DNA of 57,035 nucleotides from an uncultured Prevotella sp. (lineage in GTDB: Bacteria; Bacteroidota; Bacteroidia; Bacteroidales; Bacteroidaceae), in NCBI GenBank assembly GCA_946188165.1, contig CAMHTW010000020.1, positions 1 to 57,035 on the forward strand, written 5' to 3'. The translations under genes were made by a program, and so were the position numbers. Position 1 is the first letter of the stretch. Each line of letters starts with the position of its first letter. Positions 42,990-52,800 of this stretch are shown one piece after another. Under the pieces are notes generated by a model, which saw only the letters and a list, made by a program, of their open reading frames with translations, was not told where the DNA came from and did not search any database.

Positions 42990-44819
42990 ATGAGTGAAAA
43001 GGATGGTCTTGGTAGGTTTGAAGGTGGGAGGCTGATAGGTCTTTTACTTTTTTACCTTTTTACCTTTTTACCTTTAAAAGCTCAGTTCAACACCGACCGA
43101 CTGGTGATGATAGGACGTTCGGCGCTTTATTACGAAGATTATGTGCTGAGCATCCAATACTTTAATCAGGCTATTTCCGCCAAGCCCTATCTCTACGAAC
43201 CTTGGTTCTATAGGGCTGTGGCTAAATATTATCTCGACGACTATGCAGGAGCCGAACGTGACTGCTCTGAAGCCATCGAGCGCAATCCCTATATCGTAGG
43301 CAGCTATGAGCTGCGTGGACTTTGTCGCATTCAGCAGAAGAACTTTGAGTCAGCTATCAGCGATTATAACACAGCGCTACGCTATGACCCTGAGGCACAG
43401 GGACTGTGGCACAATCGCGCGCTGTGTCGTATTCAGCAGAAGGACTACGAGGGCGCTTTGAAGGATTTGGACTCTATGGCAATCCATTGGAGCAAGAATG
43501 CACGTGTTCCCGCCATGCAGGCAGAAGCCTATCTGCAGTTGAAGGATACCGCTAAGGCCATCAGTGCCCTCGACAAGAGTGTAGAGCTCGATGCCTATAA
43601 CGGTGGTGTATGGGCACAACGTGCCAGTATTGCGTTGGCTCGTTCGGAATGGAAGGAGGCTGAGGGATTCCTTGACAAGGCCATCCATCTGTTGCCTAAG
43701 GAGGCAGGCTTGTATATCAATCGCGCTATGGCCCGCTTTAACCAAAGCAATCTGCGTGGTGCGATGGCCGACTATGATTCTGCACTCGATTTCGATCCTA
43801 ACAACTTCCTCGGCCATTACAACCGAGGCCTGTTACGTGCTCAGGTGGGCGATGATAACCGAGCCATTACCGACTTCGATTTCGTACTGAAGCTGGAACC
43901 CGACAACCTCATGGCGCTCTATAACCGCGCATTGCTGTTGGAACAGACTGGCAACCCGCGTGCGGCTATTCGTGACTATTCCAAGGTTATCGACGAGTAT
44001 CCGAACTTCTGGACAGGTTTGCACCAGCGTGCGCAATGTTATCGTAAACTGGGTATGACGAAGCAGGCCGAACTCGACGAGTTCCGTATCCTGAAAGCAC
44101 AAATCGACAAGCGTTTCGGTAAACAGCCGCGCCTGTCGAAAAAACAGATGCGTAAGCGTAGTGACGAGGATATCGAGAAATACAACCAGTTGGCGATGGC
44201 CGACGAGGAAGAATCTCAGCAGGAGTATCAGAGTGCCTATCGCGGAAAGGTTCAGAACCGGAAGGTCGGCATGGACTATCAGCCCATGTATGTACTGTCT
44301 ACACAACGTCAGCAGAGTGCTGTCAAGCAATACATCGCCTACGACCGTCAGGTGGACTCGTTGAATCGTGTGTTGCCCCCCGACCAGCAACTTTACATCG
44401 TCTGTGGCGAGAGCACTATCAAGGATGCCACGCCTTATATCCAGCGCGATCCTACATCCGTCATCTCCCTATGGTTGAAAGCCATTATCCAGGCTCATCA
44501 GGATAGTACAGATGTTCCGCTGATGACGGCACACCTGCTGGAAAACCTGACGCAAGCCATCAATCTGGCACCAGCCAATGCCTACCTGCATTACAACCGA
44601 GGCAACGCCTACGTTCGTTGCATCGAGTTCCAGCATGCTATCGAGGACTATACGCGTGCCATCCAGCTCGACCCGCATCTGGCTGAGGCCTACTATAATC
44701 GCGGATTGGCTCGATTGGCTCTGAAACAACAAGACGAGGCCATCAGCGACCTCTCGAAAGCTGGCGAATTGGGTCTCTATGCTGCCTACAGCATTTTGAA
44801 GCGCCAAAGGAAAAACTGA
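42990..44819 (+). CDS. TPR-repeat secreted/envelope protein
   Basis: 609 residues. The putative signal peptide has an unusual long hydrophilic start (MSEKDGLGRFEGGRL) and a core LLLFYLFTFLPLKAQ encoded by an octanucleotide array (43041-43072). About nine TPR-like repeats follow (about 35-360), then a basic linker (about 370-410) and a C-terminal TPR pair (about 515-595). TPR arrays bind partner proteins; the periplasmic or outer-membrane partner is unknown. Alternative starts downstream would lose the signal peptide. It is flanked by def and thrS; cotranscription with def is likely. Confidence 0.85.
   Translation: MSEKDGLGRFEGGRLIGLLLFYLFTFLPLKAQFNTDRLVMIGRSALYYEDYVLSIQYFNQAISAKPYLYEPWFYRAVAKYYLDDYAGAERDCSEAIERNPYIVGSYELRGLCRIQQKNFESAISDYNTALRYDPEAQGLWHNRALCRIQQKDYEGALKDLDSMAIHWSKNARVPAMQAEAYLQLKDTAKAISALDKSVELDAYNGGVWAQRASIALARSEWKEAEGFLDKAIHLLPKEAGLYINRAMARFNQSNLRGAMADYDSALDFDPNNFLGHYNRGLLRAQVGDDNRAITDFDFVLKLEPDNLMALYNRALLLEQTGNPRAAIRDYSKVIDEYPNFWTGLHQRAQCYRKLGMTKQAELDEFRILKAQIDKRFGKQPRLSKKQMRKRSDEDIEKYNQLAMADEEESQQEYQSAYRGKVQNRKVGMDYQPMYVLSTQRQQSAVKQYIAYDRQVDSLNRVLPPDQQLYIVCGESTIKDATPYIQRDPTSVISLWLKAIIQAHQDSTDVPLMTAHLLENLTQAINLAPANAYLHYNRGNAYVRCIEFQHAIEDYTRAIQLDPHLAEAYYNRGLARLALKQQDEAISDLSKAGELGLYAAYSILKRQRKN
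43041..43072. repeat. Octanucleotide array (TTTTTACC)4 in the TPR signal peptide
   Basis: Three perfect TTTTTACC units preceded by one degenerate unit, in coding sequence. They give FYLFTFLPL, the signal-peptide core. Same unit as 19747-19778, and inverted relative to 42941-42988, 52 bp away. Confidence 0.95.
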
Positions 44820-44866
44820 GGAATGGCTAAAAACACTTGTCCTTGCTTGAAAAAAGTCCAAATTTA

Positions 44867-44898
44867 TTTGGCTTTTTACTCACTTATTTGTACCTTTG
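44867..44898 (+). promoter_or_regulatory. thrS promoter
   Basis: TTTG at 44867-44870, 20 bp, then TACCTTTG at 44891-44898; leader about 30 nt to the ATG at 44932. Good consensus match. Confidence 0.8.
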
Positions 44899-44931
44899 CA
44901 GCCGATTTAAATTTAAACATATCTCGTATTT

Positions 44932-46878
44932 ATGGAAATTAAGATTACTTTCCCTGACGGATCTGTTCGCTCGTATGAACAGGGCGTCACAGGATTTCAG
45001 ATTGCCGAGAGCATTTCTCCTGCTCTGGCACGCAGCGTTGTCAGCTGTGGCGTGAATGGAGAAACTGTTGAGTTGAACCGTCCTATTATGGAGGACGCAT
45101 CGATTGCCCTCTATAAGTTCGACGACGAGCAGGGTAAGCATACCTTCTGGCACACTTCAGCCCACCTGTTGGCCGAGGCTCTGCAGGAATTATATCCTGG
45201 CATCCAGTTCGGTTTCGGACCTGCTGTCGAAAACGGATTCTTCTATGACGTCCTGCTGCCTAACGGCGAGATGATCAAGGAGAGCGACTTCCCAACGATT
45301 GAAGCAAAGATGAAGGAACTGGCTGGCAAGAAGGAGCCCGTGGTTCGCAAGGAGGTGGCTAAGGCCGATGCCCTGAAGCAGTTTGCTGCCGACGGACAGA
45401 CCTACAAGTGCGAGCACATTGAGCAGGACTTGGAAGACGGTTCCATCACAACCTATACGCAGGGCGCATTCACCGACCTCTGCCGTGGTCCGCACCTCGT
45501 GGACACGGGCGAAATCAAGGCCGTCAAGCTGACCTCTGTAGCTGGCGCCTTCTGGCGTGGCGATGCCAACCGTGAGCAGATGCAGCGTCTCTACGGTATC
45601 TCGTTCCCCAAGAAGAAGATGCTCGACGAGTATCTCGAAATGTTGGAGGAGGCTAAGAAGCGCGACCACCGCAAGATTGGCAAAGAGATGGAGCTGTTCA
45701 TGTTCTCCGACAAGGTTGGCAAGGGCCTGCCCATCTGGTTGCCCAAGGGTACCGAACTGCGTCTGCGCCTGCAGGACCACCTGCGCAAGGTTCAGAAGCG
45801 CTTCGGCTATCAGGAGGTCATCACCCCGCATATCGGTTCCAAGAACCTCTACGTCACCTCAGGTCACTATGCCCACTACGGTAAGGACTCGTTCCAGCCC
45901 ATCCATACCCCCGAGGAGGACGAAGAGTACATGCTGAAGCCCATGAACTGTCCGCACCACTGCGAAATCTTCGCTTGGAAACCCCGTTCATATCGCGACC
46001 TGCCTCTGCGTATCGCTGAGTTCGGTACGGTGTATCGTTACGAGCAGTCGGGCGAGCTGCACGGCTTGACGCGTGTACGTTCGTTCACGCAGGACGATGC
46101 CCACCTGTTCTGCCGTCCCGACCAGGTCAAGCAGGAGTTCCTGAACGTCATGGATATCATCGGCATCGTGCTGACCGCCTTCGGCTTCAACTTCGAGGCT
46201 CAGATTTCGCTGCGCGATCCTAACGACCACGACAAGTATGTAGGTACCGACGAAGACTGGGCACTGGCCGAGAAGGCTATCGTCGAGGCTTGTCAGGAGA
46301 AGGGCCTGCCCGCCAAGGTTGAATACGGCGAGGCCGCCTTCTATGGCCCTAAGCTCGACTTTATGATTAAGGACGCCATTGGCCGTCGCTGGCAGCTGGG
46401 TACCATTCAGGTAGACTACAACCTGCCCAAGCGCTTCCAACTGGAATATACCGACGAGGACAACCAGAAGAAGACACCCGTCATGATTCACCGTGCACCG
46501 TTCGGTTCTATGGAGCGTTTCTGCGCCGTACTCATCGAGCACACCAGCGGTCACTTCCCCCTGTGGCTGACACCCGACCAGGTCGCTATTCTGCCGCTGT
46601 CCGAGAAGTACAACGACTACGCCCGTGAGGTTGCCAAGAAGTTCGATATGGGTGGCGTTCGTCCTACCATCGACCTGCGCAACGAGAAGTTGGGCCGTAA
46701 GATTCGCGACAACGAGCTGAAACGCATTCCTTACATGGTCATTGTTGGCGAGAAGGAAGCTGCCGACGGCACTGTTGCCGTACGTCCTCAGGGCGGTGGC
46801 GAGCAGACCGTGATGACCATCCAGCAGTTCATCGACCACATCAATGCTGAAGTCAAGGAAATGACCAAGGACTTCTAA
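44932..46878 (+). CDS. thrS: Threonyl-tRNA synthetase
   Basis: Class II aminoacyl-tRNA synthetase for threonine. 648 residues: an N-terminal TGS domain (1-62), the editing domain with [11 protein letters not shown] (HxxxH) and YKCEH, the catalytic core with [10 protein letters not shown] (Zn Cys), [15 protein letters not shown] and the motif 3 [11 protein letters not shown], then a C-terminal anticodon-binding domain. Complete. It is followed by a terminator (46902-46939); the infC-rpmI-rplT cluster that often follows thrS in other bacteria is absent here. Confidence 0.97.
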   Translation: MEIKITFPDGSVRSYEQGVTGFQIAESISPALARSVVSCGVNGETVELNRPIMEDASIALYKFDDEQGKHTFWHTSAHLLAEALQELYPGIQFGFGPAVENGFFYDVLLPNGEMIKESDFPTIEAKMKELAGKKEPVVRKEVAKADALKQFAADGQTYKCEHIEQDLEDGSITTYTQGAFTDLCRGPHLVDTGEIKAVKLTSVAGAFWRGDANREQMQRLYGISFPKKKMLDEYLEMLEEAKKRDHRKIGKEMELFMFSDKVGKGLPIWLPKGTELRLRLQDHLRKVQKRFGYQEVITPHIGSKNLYVTSGHYAHYGKDSFQPIHTPEEDEEYMLKPMNCPHHCEIFAWKPRSYRDLPLRIAEFGTVYRYEQSGELHGLTRVRSFTQDDAHLFCRPDQVKQEFLNVMDIIGIVLTAFGFNFEAQISLRDPNDHDKYVGTDEDWALAEKAIVEACQEKGLPAKVEYGEAAFYGPKLDFMIKDAIGRRWQLGTIQVDYNLPKRFQLEYTDEDNQKKTPVMIHRAPFGSMERFCAVLIEHTSGHFPLWLTPDQVAILPLSEKYNDYAREVAKKFDMGGVRPTIDLRNEKLGRKIRDNELKRIPYMVIVGEKEAADGTVAVRPQGGGEQTVMTIQQFIDHINAEVKEMTKDF

Positions 46879-46901
46879 TAGGGAACTCTGTTTGATACAT
46901 A

Positions 46902-46939
46902 AAAAGAGGGTATGCCTGCGTTTAGGCATATCCTCTTTT
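46902..46939 (+). terminator. Terminator after thrS
   Basis: Stem AAAAGAGGGTATGCC pairs with GGCATATCCTCTTTT (one mismatch, GU-compatible) around an 8-nt loop, with a T-run on the 3' side. Starts 24 bp after the thrS stop codon. Confidence 0.85.
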
Positions 46940-46979
46940 CGGATTACGGGAACACTTTGTCTTCACAGCCTAACAAAAT

Positions 46980-47004
46980 CCTGGGCAACTTTTTGTTGCC
47001 CAGG
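46980..47004. terminator. Second strong hairpin downstream of thrS
   Basis: A perfect 10-bp stem, CCTGGGCAAC / GTTGCCCAGG, with a TTTTT loop. There is no T-tract after it on the plus strand, so the function is uncertain. Confidence 0.5.
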
Positions 47005-47061
47005 AACTTATAAAAGCTATTAAACTAAAGTGCTGCGGAATTTAGGTATGACAAAAATAGG

Positions 47062-47097
47062 GTTACACCTCTAACACCTCTAACACCTCTAACACCC
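47062..47097. repeat. Nonamer array, CTAACACCT type
   Basis: Four 9-bp units, two exact. It is complementary to the array at 47338-47364, so the two could pair around the 21-bp array. Confidence 0.85.
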
Positions 47098-47157
47098 CAA
47101 ATGTATAGTAAGAAAATGCGCAAAACACGAGGTAAGTTTTCGCGTACCGGATTGACT

Positions 47158-47346
47158 GTTAAGTTTTTGGTCTCTTTTACCACCTTTTTCATGAGCCTTG
47201 ACACCTTTTTCACGAATTAGGGCGCCGTTCATCTGAACGGAGGCGCCGTTTGAAAATTTAGAGGCGCCATTTTTACGTATAGGGCCGCCATTTTTCCAAA
47301 CGGGGCCTCCGTTTTTCCGAGTTTGGGCGCCATTTTTGGGTGTTAG
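47158..47346. repeat. Degenerate 21-bp tandem array
   Basis: Units start at exact 21-bp steps: 47179, 47200, 47221, 47242, 47263, 47284, 47305 and 47326, with a weaker one at 47158. The core is GGCGCC (or GCCGCC, GCCTCC, GACACC) followed by A/G and a T-run; the last 9 bp vary. On the minus strand a frame open from 47373 to 47092 (94 codons) reads as heptapeptides ending in KNGG/KNGA, but it has no ATG before 47232. It is either a decayed coding repeat or a set of helically phased sites. Confidence 0.8.
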
Positions 47347-47364
47347 AGGTGTTAGAGGTGTTGG
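47338..47364. repeat. Nonamer array, AGGTGTTAG type (inverted)
   Basis: Three 9-bp units in inverted orientation to 47062-47097. Overlaps the last bases of the 21-bp array. Confidence 0.85.
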
Positions 47365-47551
47365 CCTTTTTTCTTATCCCCAGGTTGTCAGTTGGTCTGC
47401 GCGTGTGTTATTATATGGCAAATTATTCTTTACCATACATTTTAACGCTTAAGATTTTTATTGTCTGTATAGACATGCCTTTCATTGTCTTGTGCATGTG
47501 CATCCGCTTCATGTAGCAGTCGTGTAGCAGGTAATTGTTTCTTCTTTTTTG

Positions 47552-47559
47552 TATTTTTG
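47552..47559 (+). promoter_or_regulatory. Promoter-like -7 box before the small ORF
   Basis: TATTTTTG, 25 bp before an ATG at 47585. The upstream TTG is 14 bp away, which is short, so the promoter is only suggestive. Confidence 0.4.
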
Positions 47560-47584
47560 CCGTCGGAAACTTGAATATCGGTAT

Positions 47585-47671
47585 ATGAAAAAGGGTAAGG
47601 AAACAGCTTCGTCAGGCATTGTGGGTGGTGACTTGTGGGTGTACTTCTCCACCCAGTACACCCTGAGTTGA
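47585..47671 (+). CDS. Candidate 28-residue protein
   Basis: A short ORF, MKKGKETASSGIVGGDLW then VYFSTQYTLS, with a basic start and an aromatic C-terminal half; not a membrane helix and no recognised family. Support: a TATTTTTG box upstream, an ATG followed at once by AAA AAG codons, and an otherwise gene-free gap. Against: no clear ribosome binding site, and an 8-bp hairpin (47637-47663) overlaps its 3' end. It could equally be a leader peptide or part of a non-coding RNA ending near 47760. Confidence 0.35.
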   Translation: MKKGKETASSGIVGGDLWVYFSTQYTLS

Positions 47672-47727
47672 AAGTTGAAAGGCACGAGCGATAAGCAAGC
47701 CTGTTGCCAACGATTAACCACCAATAC

Positions 47728-47763
47728 AAAAATTGAGGCTACCCGACAGGGCAACCTCAATTT
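47728..47763 (-). terminator. Terminator after rpsA
   Basis: A stem with arms AAATTGAGG and CCTCAATTT and an inner CCC/GGG, followed on the minus strand by a T-run. Also looks able to stop plus-strand transcripts from the small ORF side. Confidence 0.8.
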
Positions 47764-47789
47764 ATTTTGAAGCGTGGAGTAGTGGGGGA

Positions 47790-49568
47790 TTACTCGCCCT
47801 TCTCCATCTGAGCCTTCAGCTGAGCGAGTACGTCGATGTCGCCGAGCGTTGTGCTGGCTGCAACGTTCTCAATCTTCGGAGTATCGTTCTTCGGAGCGCG
47901 GGTCTTCTTGGCAGCAGCACGCTTCTCCTCGCGAGCGGGATCCTCGAAGGTGCGGCTGTGGCTGAGGATGATGCGCTTGCTGTCCTTGTTGAACTCGATA
48001 ACCTTGAAGGGCAGAACCTCACCCTGAACGGCCTGTGAGCCGTCCTCCTTCTGGAGGTGCTTAGGCGTAGCGAAACCTTCAACATTCTCGTCCAACTTGA
48101 CAACGGCGCCCTTCTCGAGCAGTTCGGTAATGGTACCCTCGTGGATAGAACCAACGGTGTACTTCTCCTCGAAGACATCCCAAGGATTCTCCTCAAGCTG
48201 CTTGTGACCGAGAGAGAGACGGCGGTTTTCCTTGTCGATGTCGAGTACGATCACGTCAATCTGGGCACCAACCTGTGTGAACTCTGAAGGATGCTTAACC
48301 TTCTTGGTCCAGCTGAGGTCGCTGATGTGGATCAGACCGTCGACACCCTCCTCGAGTTCAACGAACACACCGAAGTTGGTGAAGTTGCGAACCTTGGCGG
48401 TGTGCTTGCTGCCAACAGGATACTTAACCTCGATAGCCTCCCAGGGATCTTCCTTGAGCTGCTTGATACCGAGTGACATCTTACGCTCGTCGCGGTCGAG
48501 AGTCAGGATAACAGCCTCTACTTCGTCGCCAACCTTCAGGAACTCCTGAGCTGAGCGCAGATGCTGGCTCCAAGACATCTCGGAAACGTGGATCAGACCC
48601 TCAACACCGGGCTGGATTTCAACGAATGCACCGTAGTCGGCAATGACAACAACCTTACCCTTGACGTGGTCACCAACCTTGAGGTTAGCATCCAGAGCAT
48701 CCCAAGGATGAGGAGTGAGCTGCTTCAGACCGAGAGCGATACGACGCTTCTCGTCGTCGAAGTCGAGGATAACAACGTTGATCTTCTGGTCGAGCTCGAC
48801 AACCTTGTGAGGATCGTCAACACGACCCCAGCTGAGATCGGTGATGTGGATGAGTCCGTCAACACCGCCAAGGTCAACGAATACACCGTAAGAAGTGATG
48901 TTCTTAACAACACCCTCCAGGATCTGACCCTTCTCGAGCTTACCGATGATTTCCTTCTTCTGTGCCTCAAGCTCGGCCTCGATGAGAGCCTTGTGAGAGA
49001 CAACAACATTGCGGAACTCCTGATTGATCTTCACGATCTTGAACTCCATAGTCTTGCCCACGAACTGGTCGTAGTCGCGTATGGGGTGAACGTCGATTTG
49101 CGAACCGGGCAGGAAGGCCTCGATACCGAATACGTCGACAATCATACCACCCTTTGTGCGGCACTTGATGTAACCCTGGATAACCTCCTCGGACTCGAGG
49201 GCTGCATTGACACGGTCCCAGCTCTTTGACATGCGGGCCTTCTTGTGAGACAGCACCAGCTGACCCTTCTTGTCCTCAGCGTTCTCAACATACACCTCAA
49301 CAGTGTCGCCGGCCTTCAGGTCGGGGTTGTAACGGAACTCTGAAGCAGGAATAATACCGTCACTCTTGTAGCCGATGTTTACGACTACTTCCTTCTTGTC
49401 GACGCTGATGACGGTACCATCGACAACCTGATGCTCGCTGACCTTGTTCAGCGTCTCATCATAAGCCTTGTCAAGCTCTTCCTTGCTGACATTCGCCACA
49501 GTACCATTCTCGAACTCTTCCCAATTGAAGTCCTCTAATGGCTGGACGTTCTTAGTTAAATTTGACAT
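47790..49568 (-). CDS. rpsA: 30S ribosomal protein S1
   Basis: Binds mRNA to the small subunit. 592 residues with about six S1 (OB-fold) domains. The best are GQILEGVVKNITSYGVFVDLGGVDGLIHITDLSW (about 210-245) and GDHVKGKVVVIADYGAFVEIQPGVEGLIHVSEMSW, then similar repeats to about residue 540. An acidic N-terminus and a basic Lys/Ala stretch near the C-terminus (EEKRAAAKKTRAPKN) are as in other Bacteroidota. Its mRNA has a leader of about 140 nt with possible hairpins. Confidence 0.96.
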   Translation of the reverse strand: MSNLTKNVQPLEDFNWEEFENGTVANVSKEELDKAYDETLNKVSEHQVVDGTVISVDKKEVVVNIGYKSDGIIPASEFRYNPDLKAGDTVEVYVENAEDKKGQLVLSHKKARMSKSWDRVNAALESEEVIQGYIKCRTKGGMIVDVFGIEAFLPGSQIDVHPIRDYDQFVGKTMEFKIVKINQEFRNVVVSHKALIEAELEAQKKEIIGKLEKGQILEGVVKNITSYGVFVDLGGVDGLIHITDLSWGRVDDPHKVVELDQKINVVILDFDDEKRRIALGLKQLTPHPWDALDANLKVGDHVKGKVVVIADYGAFVEIQPGVEGLIHVSEMSWSQHLRSAQEFLKVGDEVEAVILTLDRDERKMSLGIKQLKEDPWEAIEVKYPVGSKHTAKVRNFTNFGVFVELEEGVDGLIHISDLSWTKKVKHPSEFTQVGAQIDVIVLDIDKENRRLSLGHKQLEENPWDVFEEKYTVGSIHEGTITELLEKGAVVKLDENVEGFATPKHLQKEDGSQAVQGEVLPFKVIEFNKDSKRIILSHSRTFEDPAREEKRAAAKKTRAPKNDTPKIENVAASTTLGDIDVLAQLKAQMEKGE

Positions 49569-49584
49569 AAATAAAATAATGTGT

Positions 49585-49721
49585 GCCCCTCGTTTGTGTG
49601 TCGGGGCGGGGTCTGAACAGACGTTTACCAGACCATCTTTAAAGGGTTAATAATTGATAGGAGACAGCGCCTGTTCCGGCCCCCAGCTTTCCCGTTTTGG
49701 TAAAAAGCGGGTGCAAAGGTA
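49585..49721 (-). promoter_or_regulatory. rpsA -7 box and structured leader
   Basis: The -7 box TACCTTTG is the complement of 49714-49721. The leader of about 140 nt contains GGTCTG/CAGACC (49610-49634) and GCCCC/GGGGC (49585-49607) stems near the start codon. S1 autoregulates its own mRNA in E. coli; a similar role here is an inference. The (GTGAAAA)4 array lies where the -33 element should be. Confidence 0.45.
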
Positions 49722-49731
49722 GTACAAATAA

Positions 49732-49759
49732 GTGAAAAGTGAAAAGTGAAAAGTGAAAA
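49732..49759. repeat. Heptanucleotide array (GTGAAAA)4
   Basis: Four exact 7-bp units 10 bp upstream of the rpsA -7 box, occupying the place of the -33 element. Copy-number changes could alter promoter strength. Confidence 0.9.
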
Positions 49760-49825
49760 AGTGGCTCGCGCGCGTGCATTTTTATATATTATTAACTAAA
49801 AACGCCCTCTCGCCTGCTCGCCCTC

Positions 49826-52800
49826 TCACTTTTTCACCTTCTTTTTAATGCCAAACAGGTCGTTGAAGCCATTAAAGTCCTTCTTCATAATGATGCCGAT
49901 GCCCTGCGTGTTCAGCGACGAACGGGTGAAGTAGCGGTCGTTGGTCTGATTATACACTTTCATGGCCAAGTTACCGTTAGGCAGAAGCAGGTAGCGGATG
50001 TCGAAATCGCCGATGAACGACGAGGTGGCGGTATTGACATTGTCGCGATAGCCGAACTGGCCGTTTACCAGTAGGCGGTTGTTGAGCATGCGTCCGCTGA
50101 CAAGTCCTTCGTATTCAGCATTGTTCCAACCTTCGTCGCCCGTCGATATGTTGGCACCGAAACTCCAGTCGTTGCTCTTGATAATTTGGCCGAGCATGGA
50201 GTTGATTTGTCCGCTGAGAGTACCTGACAACAGGCTCTGCATGGCCAGCGACGTCTTGCTGGGGCCTTGCTGTTCCTCGTCGGCGTTGTTGGCCTGCTGT
50301 GGATAGAAACGCCCTACGGCCAAGAGATAGATGACCTGCTGATTCATCTCGTCCTCGCTGTTGATGACGGACTTTACCATCTGTTTTTCGTCTGTGTTGA
50401 CGTTGGGGAGGTCGAGGTCGAAGTCAACCTGTGGGGCACGTGGCTGGCCAGTGATGTTCATGAGGCAGTTCACACGTACCGTATTAGAGAATGAGCGACC
50501 AACGTTCAGGTCGGAGAGCGAAACGCCATTGACCGTGTGCTGCGCCTGCAGGTTGAGGGCAGCGTCGTAGGGATCGCCACCAAATACCACCGTACCACCT
50601 TCGAGGAATACGAAGTTCTTCTTGATGATTTCTTGAATGGTAATACCGTATGTGCCGTCGGCGACGCGATAGGTGCCGAACATGCTGAAACCGCCTTTGT
50701 TGTAGAAATGAGCCTGTATGTCGCCTGAGCCGTGTAGGGTGATATAGTCGTTGGTGCGCGCATCCATCAGCAGGCGTATAGTGGCCTGCGGCGTACAGTT
50801 GACTTTCATGTGCAGGTTCAGGTCGCTGCGGAAATCGTCCTCATCTGGATCATGGGGACGGTTCGGCTGATCCGTCATCGCATGGCGACTGTGATCATCA
50901 GAACCGTCCCCGTGATCCACGCCCCACTCAATGAATTCCTGGCTGGAAATAGCATCGGGCGAGGCCACATTATAGACGAAGGTTGAGCCTTCGAGAGGTG
51001 TCACGTCGATGTCGATGACCACGCTGCCGTCGCGTCCGTGAATACCGACATGGCCGTTGGCATATACCGTACCGTAGAAGGTGTCTTCGCCAAAGTCCTT
51101 GAAGTCATAGGCCAACAGGTTTTCGGTGTCGGCATAGATGTCGTAGGTAAGATTGGTCAGATTCTTATGGTGGATGCCACCCGTCAGCATGCCCTTGCGT
51201 CCGTCCTTGTCGTAGATGGGGCAGTGGGCGAACTCAATCTCGTCAGGCACGATTTTCAGCGTGTCGTTGCGCATCTCGTACCAGCAGTTGGTACTGGTCA
51301 CATGAACATTGCCGTTGATGACCAGCTGTCCTGTCAGGTTGATGGCGTCGAGCGGACCAATGAGGCGTACGGCACCGTTGGTATGACCCTCAACCTGGTC
51401 GAGGAAACTGGAAGTGAACGAGCGTGCAAAATCGAGGTAAGTACCGCGTGCTTCAATGCCCAAATTGATGCTGTCACGCTTGGGCGTTACGTAGCCGTTA
51501 ATGAATGTTTTTGCGTTTTCTCCGTCGTCGCTAATAGCGTGAATATCAATTTGTTCTAAGTCTTCGTTCCACTCAACGTTTGCATTGAGCGTACCCATCC
51601 GTCCGTCTTCGAACAAGAAGTCTTTGACCACCAGATGCCCCCCAGCCTGGATGTCGCCGAAGATGCCGCTTAGCACGGCCTGACCTGTAGCCTGTCCCTT
51701 GAAGCTGACGGCATCGAAATCGACCAGTGAGAGTACGTAGTCAATGTCGATGTCCTGCAGCTCGACATTCAGCGAATCACGGTTGTTGGCTGTTGCGAGT
51801 CCGCTGACCTTGAGGTGTTGCTGCTGGTGACTGATTTCGAAGTCACTGACGTCGAGCTGCTTGTCGGTATAACTCATGAAACAAGGCTTGATATGCCATT
51901 CTGTATTGTTGACATTCAAGCGCGAAGGCTGGATTTTGATATGGGCTGTAGCCTTACCGTCAAGCGAAGTATCGAAGTTGGCAATAGCATTCAGTTGCCC
52001 GCTCATGCGCTGCAGGGCGTGATTGTCCCAGCTGAAGGTATTGATAAGCTGGTTGGCGTGTGCAGTGCCTTGTGCCCTCAGTTCCATGTTCTCGCCGTCT
52101 TCTTCGAGTTTGGTAATGCTGATATCGTAGCGTAGCGAGTCATTGGGCGATGTCAGTGTGATGACGCCATTCTCGTAACCGCTGTTGTTATAGTAGAATT
52201 TGGGTATCTGGCATTCGATATTCACCTGTGACAGATGGTCGTTGACCATTCCATGCAAGGTCATAGGCTTGCTGAGGTGCAGGGGAACCTGGACAAGTTG
52301 TTGCAGCCAGTCGCTTTTTGTGATATTGGCATTGATGGTAAAGTCGTTGTGTGTGGCAGAATTTACCTTTGGTAGTCCTGGAAGAGTGGGGAGGTGGCTG
52401 GCCACGATGTTCGTCATGCTTTGTGCCAGCGTCTCGTAGTCGAAGTCGCCAGTTACCTCAACCTCGCCAAAGTCACTATGAATGGTCATGAAATGGATGT
52501 CGTCGTTATAGCCCGACTCAATGTGCAGCTCGTTCATCTCGTAGTTGGCCGTCGGCGATAGCATGGAGAAGTCGTTGAGGTCGAGCATACCCACGGCATC
52601 GTTGATGTTGTTGCCTTGGAAGTTGGCCGTCAGTTCGCCGAAGAAGCGTGCATCGCCCCATTTGTCGCTGAGATTGGTGGCCTTTGGCGAGAAGTTGAGC
52701 AGCGAGGCTGTGATGTTCACTACGTTAGTCTTGCCTTCGGGTTTGACCTGTCCTTCTATGTCGAATCCTAAATTGGGGTCGTTAATGGTCAGACGGCCCG

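Noticed and set aside
47025..47213. 61-residue minus-strand ORF with GVRGVR repeats
   Set aside because: It is a translation of the nonamer array with no start context or homology that I recognise; not called as a gene.
47158..47346. CRISPR array
   Set aside because: Units are only 21 bp with no conserved direct repeat of CRISPR length, spacers of 9 bp, and no cas genes nearby.
46879..47789. infC-rpmI-rplT cluster expected after thrS
   Set aside because: No ORF with those features is present in the gap; the cluster must be elsewhere or not linked here.
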